Notes under the pieces: generated by a model
What the model was told of the DNA's origin: nothing
What the model saw: the letters and a program-made list of their open reading frames with translations, nothing else
The model's database searches: none
Assembly (NCBI GenBank): GCA_963678855.1
Contig: OY787448.1
Span: forward strand, 806,001-870,000
Origin: F22 sp963678855
GTDB taxonomy: Bacteria; Bacteroidota; Bacteroidia; Bacteroidales; Bacteroidaceae
Length of the DNA stretch: 64,000 bases
Reading direction: 5' to 3'
Translations under genes and position numbers: made by a program
Shown: piece after piece, positions 49,801-58,841 of the stretch
How positions within the stretch are numbered: position 1 is the stretch's first letter
How the letters are laid out: each line of letters begins with the position of its first letter

Positions 49801-50581
49801 AATGATGAAATTTGGTAAGCGCCTTCAGTCTCAAAAGGCTGAAGCTACCATGTCACTTTTTGGCGAGGATATGGTTCAGGTTTCATTCCCAAAACTTCCT
49901 GTTGAATACCCTAAGTGGTCGGATATTGAACGCTTGAGCAAGGAACGAGATTTAGTGGGTGTTTACCTATCGTCTCACCCACTCGACCGTTACCGTATCA
50001 CTCTAGACTACGTGTGTAACACAAAGGTTGCTGAACTAAGAAACCCAGATGCTTTACGTGGACGCTCTAGTATTATGCTAGGTTGTATTGTATCAGACGT
50101 GGTTGAAGCCTATACTAAAAACAACCAACCTTATGGACGTATTACTCTGGAAGACTTCTCAGGCTCTCATCAAATAGCTATTTTTGGTGACTTATGGGCT
50201 AACAACAAAGGACACCTAGACAAACCAGGTAACATGGTTATTCTTCATGGTGAAATGCGTGGACGATACCGTTGGTCGGAAGAAAAAGAGTTTTTTGTAA
50301 ACCGTGCTGAATTTATGACAGACAACTTACAAAAAAGCATCGACAAATTGGTTTTGACTATACCTTTGCCAAGACTATCAGATGATGATGTCGCTCGCTT
50401 CCATAAGATATGTACCAAATCTCCAGGAACAACTAAGATTAGTTTTCACTTAGTAGAGCTTAGAGAAGGGTATCAACCTAGAATACTTAAGTTACATGCA
50501 CAAGGTGTGCAATGCTCACTCAACAATGAGATAATGGATTTTATCAAAGAAGTAGGATGGAATTATCAAATTAATTTGTAA
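46889..50581 (+). CDS. dnaE: DNA polymerase III alpha subunit
   Basis: Replicative polymerase, 1230 residues. It has an N-terminal PHP domain (HLHVHSQFSLLDGQASVEGL), the polymerase palm with GPGRGSAAGSAVAYCL and the catalytic Asp pair in DIDIDFDDDGRG, a helix-hairpin-helix region, and an OB-fold (SIMLGCIVSDVVEAYTKNNQPYG). It is a DnaE1-type protein. A Glu/Asp-rich insertion (about 300-350) is present after the PHP domain. trxA follows after 96 nt containing a long hairpin. Confidence 0.97.
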   Translation: MTNFAHLHVHSQFSLLDGQASVEGLVDKAVACGMPGIALTDHGVMFGIKKFTDYVAKINKGRETPFVPIIGCEMYVARRSMTEKSEVQDRSGWHLVVLAKNKTGYQNLIKLVSNAYSNGFYFKPRTDKAELEKYKEGLIICSACLAGEVPKKINSGDIEGAEEAALWFKERWGEDYYLEIQRHKTNDPNANMEAYPLEKVANKEILRIAEKHDIKVVCTNDVHFVNQEDAEAHERLICLSTGKKMSDTNRMLYTKQEWLKSQEEMAQIFSDVPETLDNTLEIVNKVETYSIEHGPIMPTFEIPEDFGTEEGYREKYTPEDLIKEFTSDEHGENQLEHEAAMAKVNAIGGVDKLYRLKLEADYLAKLAFIGAKKYYPDMDEETKERLVFELHIMKTMGFPGYFLIVQDFIAAGRQMGVSVGPGRGSAAGSAVAYCLEITKIDPIKYDLLFERFLNPDRISLPDIDIDFDDDGRGKVLKWVTEKYGAEKVAHIITYGTMATKSALKDVARVEDVPLPVTNSLVKMIPDSIPDVKKVNISKAIDYVPELRQAAESNDLKLRHTMKFAAQLEGTVRNTGVHACGVIICRDPITDWVPVSVTYDKKTEETITVTQYEGKVIEDTGLIKMDFLGLKTLSIIMETQKNIKRSHGIDIDMDSIPIDDELTYQLFSEGRTVGVFQFESGGMQNYLSQLKPTQFEDLIAMNALYRPGPMENIPSFIRRKHGTEPVEYDLPIMERYLKDTYGITVYQEQVMLLARLLANFTRGESDGLRKAMGKKLRDKLDQMKPKFIEGGAKNGHPKDKLEKIWTDWEAFASYAFNKSHSTCYSWVAYQTAYLKAHYPAEFMAGNMSRSVDNIAEITKLMTECQNMGINLLSPDVNESEALFAVNKDGHIRFGMSAVKNVGSSAVTNIIEEREKNGPYKDFNDFIERIDMRACNTRSIEHLVMAGAFDSFGLDREQLLFEDPETNENYVKTMMKFGKRLQSQKAEATMSLFGEDMVQVSFPKLPVEYPKWSDIERLSKERDLVGVYLSSHPLDRYRITLDYVCNTKVAELRNPDALRGRSSIMLGCIVSDVVEAYTKNNQPYGRITLEDFSGSHQIAIFGDLWANNKGHLDKPGNMVILHGEMRGRYRWSEEKEFFVNRAEFMTDNLQKSIDKLVLTIPLPRLSDDDVARFHKICTKSPGTTKISFHLVELREGYQPRILKLHAQGVQCSLNNEIMDFIKEVGWNYQINL

Positions 50582-50596
50582 CTTTGAACTCAGAAC

Positions 50597-50639
50597 ATGG
50601 TGCTCAATAAGTGATTGGACGAAATGTCCTGAGCATCAT
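50597..50639 (+). other. Imperfect hairpin between dnaE and trxA
   Basis: ATGGTGCTCA (50597-50606) pairs with TGAGCATCAT (50630-50639, with one G-U), and GGAC (50617-50620) with GTCC. No U-tract follows. It could be a dnaE 3'-end structure or a trxA leader element. Confidence 0.5.
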
Positions 50640-50677
50640 ATGTATTGAAAACAGACAAACTAAACGAACAAAAAATT

Positions 50678-50992
50678 ATGGCATTTGAAATTACTGATGG
50701 CAACTTCAAGCAAGTTATCAGCGAGAAAAAAATTGTAGTAGTTGACTTTTGGGCTGAATGGTGTGGACCATGTAAAATGGTAACTCCATTTATCGAAGCT
50801 CTTGCAGACGAATATAAGGATCAAGCAGTTGTTGCAAAGTGCGACGTTGATGAGAACGTAGATGTCGCTGCAGAATTTGGTATCCGCAACATCCCTACTA
50901 TTCTTTTCTTCAAGGATGGTGAAGTGGTCGACAAAATGGTTGGCGCCAATTCAAAAGCTGCAATCGAAGACAAGTTGAAGGCTTTGCTATAG
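50678..50992 (+). CDS. trxA: Thioredoxin
   Basis: A 104-residue cytoplasmic thiol-disulfide reductant with the active site WCGPC (C29, C32) and the cis-proline in RNIPTILFF. The start MAFEITDGNFK is preferred; the frame is open from a TTG 33 nt upstream, but thioredoxins start here. A small acidic gene follows after 29 nt. Confidence 0.97.
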   Translation: MAFEITDGNFKQVISEKKIVVVDFWAEWCGPCKMVTPFIEALADEYKDQAVVAKCDVDENVDVAAEFGIRNIPTILFFKDGEVVDKMVGANSKAAIEDKLKALL

Positions 50993-51021
50993 TAGCAGAA
51001 CCAACTTAAATAATAAAGCAT

Positions 51022-51351
51022 ATGAAACCAAGCGACTTTTTGGAGGATCAAATGGATGATCAACAAACTATCCAGTTTATCCGCAACTACCTGTCACCGG
51101 AGATTCAAGAGAAGTATGACGACGATACTTTGGTCTATATCTTAGATCTAGTAGACGAGTACTACACAGAAAGTGGTATCCTAGAATCATCTCCAGATGA
51201 TGAAGGTTTTGTGGAAATCGATCTAGAAGATGTTGCTGCATACGTTGTAAAAGAAGCAGCCAAAGATAAGATGCAAGAGCCGCTTGATGCAGACGAAGTT
51301 TTGCTTATTATCCAAGCTGAACTAGAGTATGCGGAATCGCTAGACGATTAA
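51022..51351 (+). CDS. Small acidic hypothetical protein, trxA-linked
   Basis: A 109-residue, strongly acidic protein (many Asp/Glu, for example SSPDDEGFVEIDLEDVAAYV and ELEYAESLDD at the end). It has helical character and no signal peptide or known domain. The spacing behind trxA suggests one transcript. The function is not apparent; conservation of this pair in Bacteroidales would need a search. Confidence 0.75.
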   Translation: MKPSDFLEDQMDDQQTIQFIRNYLSPEIQEKYDDDTLVYILDLVDEYYTESGILESSPDDEGFVEIDLEDVAAYVVKEAAKDKMQEPLDADEVLLIIQAELEYAESLDD

Positions 51352-51390
51352 TACTTCTTGTCACGTTAATCGTGACATAGGCTAAAAAAC

Positions 51391-51440
51391 AAAAGAGACC
51401 ATAAGTATTGCAATGTGCAATGACTTATGGTCTCTTTTTA
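51391..51440 (+). terminator. Terminator of trxA and the acidic gene
   Basis: AAAAGAGACCATAAGT (51391-51406) pairs with 51423-51438; an inner ATTGCA/TGCAAT extends it. A T-run follows. Confidence 0.9.
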
Positions 51441-51454
51441 GTAGTAGGTTAGCA

Positions 51455-51546
51455 ACCTCGTACTCACGTGAACGAGGACCCCACACACATGTATACGAAG
51501 ACTTCGTACTCATGTAAACGAGGACCTCGTACACACGTGTACGAGA
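51455..51546. repeat. Four tandem 23-bp palindromic units, element E
   Basis: Units at 51455-51477, 51478-51500, 51501-51523 and 51524-51546. Each follows the pattern AC-CTCGTA...ACGTG...ACGAG with CTCGT/ACGAG dyad symmetry. Unit 2 is the most diverged. There is no spacer between units. The 317-bp spacer 51352-51668 holds only this, the terminator before it and a hairpin after it. Confidence 0.82.
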
Positions 51547-51582
51547 TTACTACCCAGTAGTAAAGTAGCACTAACACGTACA

Positions 51583-51619
51583 AAGAGGGTATGCCCAAAG
51601 TAATTGGGTATACCCTCTT
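51583..51619 (-). terminator. Terminator of the acyl-CoA synthetase operon
   Basis: AAGAGGGTATGCCCAA (51583-51598) pairs with TTGGGTATACCCTCTT (51604-51619) with one G-U pair. Confidence 0.75.
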
Positions 51620-51668
51620 ATATATACACAGGCGATTCTCACAAACCACCTATGGGCAAAGCATATTC

Positions 51669-53321
51669 TTATTTTTTATCACCACGAATTTCAACACGGC
51701 GAATCTTGCCACTAATCGTTTTAGGTAGCTCATCGACAAAGTCAATCACACGTGGATATTTGTACGGAGCAGTCACACGTTTTACGTGGTCTTGAATTTC
51801 CTTCTTCAAATCGTCACCCGCTTGGTCTTTGTATTCTTTAGCTAGTACGATGGTAGCTTTCACCACTTGTCCTCTGATTTCGTCAGGCACACCAGTGATG
51901 GCACATTCTACGACGGCAGCGTGAGTCATCAAAGCACTTTCTACTTCGAAAGGTCCGATACGATAGCCTGAACTCTTAATCACATCATCTGCACGACCGA
52001 CAAACCAGAAGTAGCCATCTTCATCTCTCCAAGCTACATCGCCTGTGTAGTAGATACCATTCTGCCATGCTTCATGCGTACGTGCTGCATCGCGATAGTA
52101 TTCTTTAAACAAACCAAGTGGCTTGCCGTTGTGTGTGCGAATCACGATTTGTCCTTGCTCACCGTCCTCTACAGAACGGCCTTCTGCATCGACTAAATCT
52201 ACGTCAAATTGTGGATTAGGCACACCCATAGAACCTGGCTTAGGCTCCATCCAAGGGAAAGTACCAATTAGTAGAGTGGTTTCTGTTTGACCGAAACCTT
52301 CCATTAGTTTTACGCCAGTCAATTTATAAAACTGGTTGTATACCGCAGGATTGAGTGCTTCACCTGCAATGGTACAATATTTTAATGAGCTTAAGTCATA
52401 TTGAGAGACATCTTCACGAATCAAAAAACGGAAGATTGTAGGAGGCGCACATAAAGAAGTGATGCGATGTGTTTGGATCATCTCCAACATATCTGCTGGG
52501 GTAAACTTCACATGGTCATACACAAAGATATTTGCTCCAGCAATCCACTGACCATATAGCTTGCCCCATACGGCTTTTCCCCAGCCTGTGTCGGCAATGG
52601 TTAAGTGCAGACTCTCTTCAGTAAGATTGTGCCAGTAACCTGCTGTTACAATATGACCTAGAGGATAGGTAAAATCATGAGCCACCATCTTAGGCTGACC
52701 TGTTGTACCTGATGTAAAATACATCAAGCAGATATCTTCATTGCTATTAGGATGTACAGGACGCTTAAATGCTGGTGCGTTTTGCATACCATCTTGAAAA
52801 TCAAGGAAACCATCAGCATCTACAGGTTCCGTAGCCACTAGATGAGTAACTGTTGGACACTCAGGCATAGCATCTACAATATGCTGCACGATATTCTTAT
52901 CGTCTGCACAGACAATCATCTTGATATCTGCTGCTTGACAACGGTAGATAATATCTTTCTTAGTAAGTAAGTGTGTAGCAGGAATCACGACTGCACCTAG
53001 CTTATGCAAAGCAAGGACAGCAAACCAAAATTCGATGCGACGCTTTAGCACAAGCATCACCATATCACCATGGCCTATACCTAATGACTGAAAGTAAGCT
53101 GCTGTTTTATCTGAGTATTCTTTGATTTCAGCAAATGTGTATTGATGCACAACGCCCTCATCATTTGTCCAAAGCAATGCTTTTTTATTCGGCGCCTTCT
53201 CTGCCCATGCATCTACAATGTTATAAGCAAAGTTGAAATCTTTAGGCACTTCTATCTGTAAGTTATCTATAAAGTCTTGTTGAGACGTAAAGGACGTCTG
53301 CTTTAAAAACTGATCGATCAT
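51669..53321 (-). CDS. AMP-forming acyl-CoA synthetase
   Basis: Activates a carboxylic acid to its acyl-CoA via an acyl-adenylate. The 550-residue protein has the P-loop motif YFTSGTTGQPKM, EGFGQTE, the hinge YYTGDVAWRDEDGYFWFVGRADDVIKSSGYRIGP (in consecutive stretches) and the C-terminal catalytic lysine in PKTISGKIRR. Layout and length resemble medium-chain (ACSM-like) or acetyl-CoA synthetase-like enzymes; the substrate chain length is unknown. It is downstream of an XRE-cupin regulator, 37 nt away on the same strand. Confidence 0.92.
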   Translation of the reverse strand: MIDQFLKQTSFTSQQDFIDNLQIEVPKDFNFAYNIVDAWAEKAPNKKALLWTNDEGVVHQYTFAEIKEYSDKTAAYFQSLGIGHGDMVMLVLKRRIEFWFAVLALHKLGAVVIPATHLLTKKDIIYRCQAADIKMIVCADDKNIVQHIVDAMPECPTVTHLVATEPVDADGFLDFQDGMQNAPAFKRPVHPNSNEDICLMYFTSGTTGQPKMVAHDFTYPLGHIVTAGYWHNLTEESLHLTIADTGWGKAVWGKLYGQWIAGANIFVYDHVKFTPADMLEMIQTHRITSLCAPPTIFRFLIREDVSQYDLSSLKYCTIAGEALNPAVYNQFYKLTGVKLMEGFGQTETTLLIGTFPWMEPKPGSMGVPNPQFDVDLVDAEGRSVEDGEQGQIVIRTHNGKPLGLFKEYYRDAARTHEAWQNGIYYTGDVAWRDEDGYFWFVGRADDVIKSSGYRIGPFEVESALMTHAAVVECAITGVPDEIRGQVVKATIVLAKEYKDQAGDDLKKEIQDHVKRVTAPYKYPRVIDFVDELPKTISGKIRRVEIRGDKK

Positions 53322-53358
53322 AATATTTCTTCGTTTTGTATTCTGTTTGGGTATGTGC

Positions 53359-53913
53359 TTAGATAACTACACATAGAAATTTGACTTCTTTATCGTCAAG
53401 AGCACGCATGCCATGAGGTTGGTTACAGTCATAATAGATGCTATCGCCTTCTTCTAGCACAAGTTTCTTTTTACCTATGCTGATTTCAAGACGGCCACAA
53501 ATGACTAGATTGAACTCTTGATTATCGTGAGAGTTTAGTGGAGCTTCAACACCTTCTTCTTTAGGAGATACAGTGACCAAGAAAGGGTCGGCTTTGCGAT
53601 TGCGGAATCCATGCCCTAGTAGCTCATAACTGTATGCTTTACGGCGTTCTACATTCAATCCATGATTTTTACGAGTCAAATGGTAGCTCATCATGCGTGG
53701 TTCTTCGCCAAACATTAGCACATCTAAAGGGATATCATATTGACGGGCTATTTGCTGAAGCATACTAACAGACAGTTCACCTTCACCACTTTCAGCTGCT
53801 TGTAGTTTTTCGATATCCACACCACAGGCATCCGCCATATCTTGTTGGGACAATTCTAGTACATCTCGCAGACCGATAATACGCTGTCCTATTTGTTTGA
53901 TTTCATCTTCCAT
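53359..53913 (-). CDS. XRE-family transcriptional regulator with cupin domain
   Basis: A 184-residue protein with an N-terminal helix-turn-helix (about 10-65: LELSQQDMADACGVDIEKLQAAESGEG) and a C-terminal cupin_2 domain (about 110-184: NLVICGRLEISIGKKKLVLEEGDSIYY, continuing CNQPHGM). It probably senses a small ligand and regulates the acyl-CoA synthetase gene that follows. The cupin His/Asp pattern is mostly intact. Confidence 0.9.
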   Translation of the reverse strand: MEDEIKQIGQRIIGLRDVLELSQQDMADACGVDIEKLQAAESGEGELSVSMLQQIARQYDIPLDVLMFGEEPRMMSYHLTRKNHGLNVERRKAYSYELLGHGFRNRKADPFLVTVSPKEEGVEAPLNSHDNQEFNLVICGRLEISIGKKKLVLEEGDSIYYDCNQPHGMRALDDKEVKFLCVVI

Positions 53914-54092
53914 ATTCTACTAATATATAATAATGTGTCCAAGTTTACTGACAACTTGAATAAATATTCTTCTATTTGAAAACAAATGAACAAATAATTT
54001 GTGGATAACGCAAGAGATTTGCTATTTTTATCGTCATAAAAACCCAAATCGTAAGAAAAACGATTCAAAATCAACAAAAACGTCATTCATGT

Positions 54093-54123
54093 ATTGCATA
54101 ATAAATTAAAAGTATTATCTTTG
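54093..54123 (+). promoter_or_regulatory. Promoter and leader of gltBD
   Basis: ATTG (54093-54096), 19 nt, TATCTTTG (54116-54123). Start near 54128, leader about 136 nt. A short hairpin AGATT/AATCT lies in it (about 54152-54168). The 350-bp region 53914-54263 has no other feature visible. Confidence 0.7.
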
Positions 54124-54263
54124 CAACACTATCAGATTGCAGCAAATTCATTAGAGATTGTATTAATCTATCAAACGGGTCTTTATTCTGATTCGTAGTA
54201 TTATATGAATTAGGATATCTATAGGTCAAACTAAGGTAAAAACAAACAGAGATCAAAACGAAT

Positions 54264-57200
54264 ATGGAAAGAGAACTTAAGAACACCCCTCGAAGTCTCA
54301 ACTTTCGACAACCCAAAGTTATGGGTCTTTATGAAAGTGAGCAAGAACACGATGCCTGTGGAGTAGGTATGCTAGTAAATATCGATGGACATAAATCGCA
54401 CGCCATAGTAGAGTCTGCTCTTAAGGTCCTCGAAAACATGAATCACCGTGGTGCAGAAGGTGCTGATAATAAAACAGGTGATGGCGCAGGTATCATGCTT
54501 CAAATCCCTCATGAATTTATTTTGCTTCAAGGTATCCCTGTACCAGAAAAGGGACGCTACGGAACTGGTCTTGTCTTTTTGCCAAAAGACGAGAGTGCTC
54601 AGCAAGATGTACTTCATATCATGATTGAAGAGATTGAGCGAGAAGGTCTAACCTTGATGCACTTGCGCAATGTACCAACCAAGTCGGAAATTCTTGGTGT
54701 ATCCTCTGCTGCAGTAGAACCAGCTATCAAACAAATCTTTGTGACTGGTTTTGAAACAGAAGAAGGTGCAGACCGCCGTCTATATATGATACGTAAACGC
54801 ATCGAAAACCGTATTGCAGCAAGCAACATCGATTCTAAGGAGGACTTCTATGTTGTCTCTCTTTCTACAAAGAATATTATTTATAAGGGGATGCTTTCTT
54901 CTCTACAACTAAGAGAGTACTTTCCAGACTTGACAAATAGTTATTTCACATCAGGTATCGCGTTGGTACACTCTCGATTCAGTACCAATACATTCCCACG
55001 ATGGAGTCTCGCACAACCTTTCCGTTTGCTAGCACACAATGGTGAGATTAACACCGTGCGTGGTAACCGCGGTTGGATGGATGCTCGTGAGGCCTTGCTT
55101 TCTTCAGGTCCTCTAGGTGATGTAAAAGAAATCAGCCCTATCGTTCAACCAAATATGAGTGATAGTGCATCGCTTGACAATGCCTTTGAATTTTTCGTGC
55201 AAAGTGGTATGAGCTTGCCTCACGCCATGGCGATGTTGGTACCAGAGTCATTCAACGAAAAGAATCCTATCAGTGACGAGTTAAAAGCATTCTACGAATA
55301 TCACTCTATTATGATGGAGCCATGGGATGGCCCTGCAGCCCTATTGTTTAGTGATGGCCGTTTCGCTGGTGGTATGCTAGACCGCAACGGTTTGCGTCCA
55401 TCTCGTTACTTGATTACAGAAGACAATATGCTTGTAATTGCATCTGAAGTTGGTGTAGAAGATTTCGAACCATCTGAAGTAAAAGCTAAGGGTCGTCTTC
55501 GTCCAGGTAAATTGCTCCTTGTTGATACAGACAAGGGGCAAATATACTATGATGGTCAAATCAAAGATGAACTTGCAAAAGCTTACCCATATAAAGAATG
55601 GCTACATACTAACCGCATCGACCTTGATGAGATTAAGACTGGTCGTAAGGTGACTCAGAAAGTCGATGAGTATGCAGAGAAATTACGTGCTTTTGGTTTC
55701 TCTCGCGAATGTGTGGAGAATATCATCACTCCTATGTGTGAGAATGGTGCAGAGCCTATCGGTTCGATGGGTAATGACACGCCACTAGCTGTGATGTCCG
55801 ACCGTCCACAATTGATTTATAATTATTTCCGTCAACAGTTTGCACAGGTAACCAATCCACCGATTGACCCTATCCGTGAAGAACTAGTCATGTCTCTTCA
55901 AGAATATATCGGTTCTCAAGGTGAGGACTTGTTGACTCCAAGTGCGGAACACTGTAAGATGCTTCGTCTAGATCACCCTATCCTAACAAATGCTCAGGTA
56001 GACATCTTGTGTAATATCCGATATAAAGGATTTACATCGCAAGTACTTCCTACTGTATTTGATATTGCTGGTGGTGCTGCAAGCATGAGCGAGCGTATTG
56101 CTCAACTATGTAAAGAAGCAGAAAAAGCAGTGGATGATAACGTACACTATATCATCCTGTCGGATAAGGGCGTCGATAAAGACCATGCTCCTATCCCTGC
56201 ATTGATGGCTCTTTCGGCTGTTCATCATTACCTTATCAAGGCTGGTAAACGTATGCAAATTGCCTTGATTGTAGAAAGTGGTGAAATCCGCGAAGTGATG
56301 CACTGTGCCCTATTGATGGGATTCGGTGCGAGTGCTATCTGTCCTTACATGGCTTTCTCTGTACTAGATGAGTTGGTGGCTAAGAAGGAAATTCAACTAG
56401 ACTACCATACAGCCGAGAAGAATTATATCAAGGCTATTTGCAAAGGTCTATATAAAGTAATGAGTAAGATGGGTATCTCTGAAATTCGCTCGTATCGCGG
56501 TGCGAAGATCTTTGAAGCTATCGGACTTAGTGAAGAAATCAGTAACCTATACTTCGGTGGTCTTAGTGCTAAGATTGGTGGGGTACGTGCAGAAGAATTG
56601 GCAGCAGATGCCATGAAGCTACACGCAGAAGGTTACGAAGAAAAATTAGATAATCTATTACCACATAAAGGACTATACTCTTACCGTCTTGACGGAGAGA
56701 AACACGCATGGACCCCAGAAACTATTAGCTTGCTTCAACTATCTACTCGTATGGGTAGCTACAAGAAGTTTAAAGAATTCACTAGTGCAGTCGACGCAAA
56801 GGAGAAACCAATCTTCTTGCGTGACTTCTGGGACTTCAAGCGCAACCCTATTTCAATCGACGAAGTAGAACCAGCAGAAAATATCATGCGCCGTTTCGTA
56901 ACGGGTGCCATGAGTTATGGTTCTATTAGTGCGGAGGCTCACGAAGCCCTTGCGATTGCAATGAATAAGATTCACGGTCGAAGCAACACTGGTGAAGGTG
57001 GTGAAGATCCAGACCGTTTCAAACCAAACGCAGATGGTACTTCTCGTCGTAGTGCGATTAAGCAGGTAGCTTCTGGTCGTTTCGGTGTGACAACAGAATA
57101 TCTTGTCAACGCAGATGAGATTCAAATTAAGATTGCTCAAGGTGCGAAACCAGGTGAAGGTGGTCAACTACCTGGATACAAGGTGAATGAGATTATCGCA

Positions 57201-58802
57201 AAAACGCGTCACTCTATCCCAGGTATCTCATTGATCTCTCCTCCTCCTCACCACGATATTTATAGTATCGAGGATTTGGCTCAGTTGATTTTCGACTTGA
57301 AGAATGTCAATCCTAATGCTAATATCAGTGTGAAGCTGGTAGCCGAAGCGGGTGTAGGTACGATTGCTGCTGGTGTAGCGAAAGCAAAAGCCGACTTGAT
57401 TGTTATCTCTGGTGCTGAAGGTGGTACGGGCGCATCTCCTGCAAGTTCTATCAAATATGCAGGTAGTAGCCCGGAGCTTGGTATCAGTGAAACACAACAA
57501 ACACTTGTAATCAACAGCCTACGTGGCCAAGTGACACTACAAGTTGATGGTCAGTTGAAGACTGGTCGCGATGTCATCTTGATGGCCATGCTTGGAGCTG
57601 AAGAATATGGTTTTGCCACTTCTGCTTTGATTGTCCTTGGCTGTGTGATGATGCGTAAGTGTCATACCAATACATGTCCTGTGGGTGTAGCGACACAAAA
57701 TGCAGAATTGCGTAAGCGCTTTATCGGTCGTAACGAGTATGTAGTGAACTTCTTCCAATACCTAGCAGAGGAAATTCGTGAGTACCTAGCAGAGATTGGT
57801 GTACGCAGTATGGATGAAATCATCGGTTGCACAGACTACATCATCCGCAAGGACGAATGTGTGAATGACAAGCATAAACTGATAGACCTAGAGCGTCTAT
57901 TGGTGATGCCATCTAAGGAAAATGATGCAGCTATACGCAAGGTTATCGATCAAGATCACGGTATCGATGCTGTGAAGGATGTCGAAATGATTGCGCATGC
58001 AAAGGATGCTATCGAAGAACAAAAAGAGGTGTCTCTAGAATATACTATCGCCAACACAGATCGTGCATGCGGTGCGATGCTTTCTGGTAAGATTGCCGAG
58101 AAGTGGGGTGAAGCTGGACTACCTGATCAAACACTGAAGGTGAAGTTTAAAGGTAGCGCAGGACAAAGTTTCGGTGCTTTCCTACCTACTGGTGTGCAGT
58201 TCAAGCTTGAAGGTGATGCGAATGATTACCTAGGTAAGGGACTTAGCGGTGGACGTATCAGTGTGATGCCTCCTATGCGTAGTAGTTTCGAAGCTGAAGA
58301 GAACACTATTGCTGGTAACACGATTCTTTATGGTGCAACAAGCGGTGAGGTATATATCAACGGTCGCGTAGGTGAACGTTTTTGTATCCGTAACTCAGGT
58401 GCTACAGTTGTTGTAGAGGGTGTAGGTGACCACTGTTGTGAATATATGACTGGTGGACGAGTAGTTGTCCTTGGTACGACAGGCCGTAACTTTGCCGCTG
58501 GTATGAGTGGTGGTGTGGCTTATGTATGGAATAAGAGCAACGACTTCGATTACTTCTGTAATATGGAGATGGTCGAGTTGGGCCTTGTAGAAGAGTCATC
58601 TTATCGCAAAGAGCTACACGAATTGATTCGTCAACACTACTTGTATACAGGTTCTAAGCTAGCCCGTACGATGCTAGATGATTGGAATCACTATGTCAAC
58701 CAGTTTATTCAAGTTGTTCCTATCGAGTACAAACGCGTACTTCAAGAAGAGCAAATGAAGAAGCTACAACAGAAGATTGCGGATATGCAACGCGATTATT
58801 AA
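54264..58802 (+). CDS. gltB: Glutamate synthase, large subunit
   Basis: Transfers the glutamine amide to 2-oxoglutarate. The 1512-residue protein has an N-terminal propeptide of 31 residues cut before nucleophile C32 (DACGVGML), a class II glutaminase domain (32-430), a central domain, an FMN-binding TIM barrel (about 830-1200) and a C-terminal GXGXG beta-helix. The 3Fe-4S cluster cysteines are C1127, C1133 and C1138 (CVMMRKCHTNTCPVG). It works with GltD, encoded 39 nt downstream, which passes electrons from NAD(P)H. Confidence 0.97.
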   Translation: MERELKNTPRSLNFRQPKVMGLYESEQEHDACGVGMLVNIDGHKSHAIVESALKVLENMNHRGAEGADNKTGDGAGIMLQIPHEFILLQGIPVPEKGRYGTGLVFLPKDESAQQDVLHIMIEEIEREGLTLMHLRNVPTKSEILGVSSAAVEPAIKQIFVTGFETEEGADRRLYMIRKRIENRIAASNIDSKEDFYVVSLSTKNIIYKGMLSSLQLREYFPDLTNSYFTSGIALVHSRFSTNTFPRWSLAQPFRLLAHNGEINTVRGNRGWMDAREALLSSGPLGDVKEISPIVQPNMSDSASLDNAFEFFVQSGMSLPHAMAMLVPESFNEKNPISDELKAFYEYHSIMMEPWDGPAALLFSDGRFAGGMLDRNGLRPSRYLITEDNMLVIASEVGVEDFEPSEVKAKGRLRPGKLLLVDTDKGQIYYDGQIKDELAKAYPYKEWLHTNRIDLDEIKTGRKVTQKVDEYAEKLRAFGFSRECVENIITPMCENGAEPIGSMGNDTPLAVMSDRPQLIYNYFRQQFAQVTNPPIDPIREELVMSLQEYIGSQGEDLLTPSAEHCKMLRLDHPILTNAQVDILCNIRYKGFTSQVLPTVFDIAGGAASMSERIAQLCKEAEKAVDDNVHYIILSDKGVDKDHAPIPALMALSAVHHYLIKAGKRMQIALIVESGEIREVMHCALLMGFGASAICPYMAFSVLDELVAKKEIQLDYHTAEKNYIKAICKGLYKVMSKMGISEIRSYRGAKIFEAIGLSEEISNLYFGGLSAKIGGVRAEELAADAMKLHAEGYEEKLDNLLPHKGLYSYRLDGEKHAWTPETISLLQLSTRMGSYKKFKEFTSAVDAKEKPIFLRDFWDFKRNPISIDEVEPAENIMRRFVTGAMSYGSISAEAHEALAIAMNKIHGRSNTGEGGEDPDRFKPNADGTSRRSAIKQVASGRFGVTTEYLVNADEIQIKIAQGAKPGEGGQLPGYKVNEIIAKTRHSIPGISLISPPPHHDIYSIEDLAQLIFDLKNVNPNANISVKLVAEAGVGTIAAGVAKAKADLIVISGAEGGTGASPASSIKYAGSSPELGISETQQTLVINSLRGQVTLQVDGQLKTGRDVILMAMLGAEEYGFATSALIVLGCVMMRKCHTNTCPVGVATQNAELRKRFIGRNEYVVNFFQYLAEEIREYLAEIGVRSMDEIIGCTDYIIRKDECVNDKHKLIDLERLLVMPSKENDAAIRKVIDQDHGIDAVKDVEMIAHAKDAIEEQKEVSLEYTIANTDRACGAMLSGKIAEKWGEAGLPDQTLKVKFKGSAGQSFGAFLPTGVQFKLEGDANDYLGKGLSGGRISVMPPMRSSFEAEENTIAGNTILYGATSGEVYINGRVGERFCIRNSGATVVVEGVGDHCCEYMTGGRVVVLGTTGRNFAAGMSGGVAYVWNKSNDFDYFCNMEMVELGLVEESSYRKELHELIRQHYLYTGSKLARTMLDDWNHYVNQFIQVVPIEYKRVLQEEQMKKLQQKIADMQRDY

Positions 58803-58841
58803 TCCAGGCTTACGAAAACAATAAAAACAAAAATAAAAACA

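Noticed and set aside
51455..51546. CRISPR array
   Set aside because: Four 23-bp units are directly adjacent with no spacers, and no cas genes are present. The same holds for 60300-60387.
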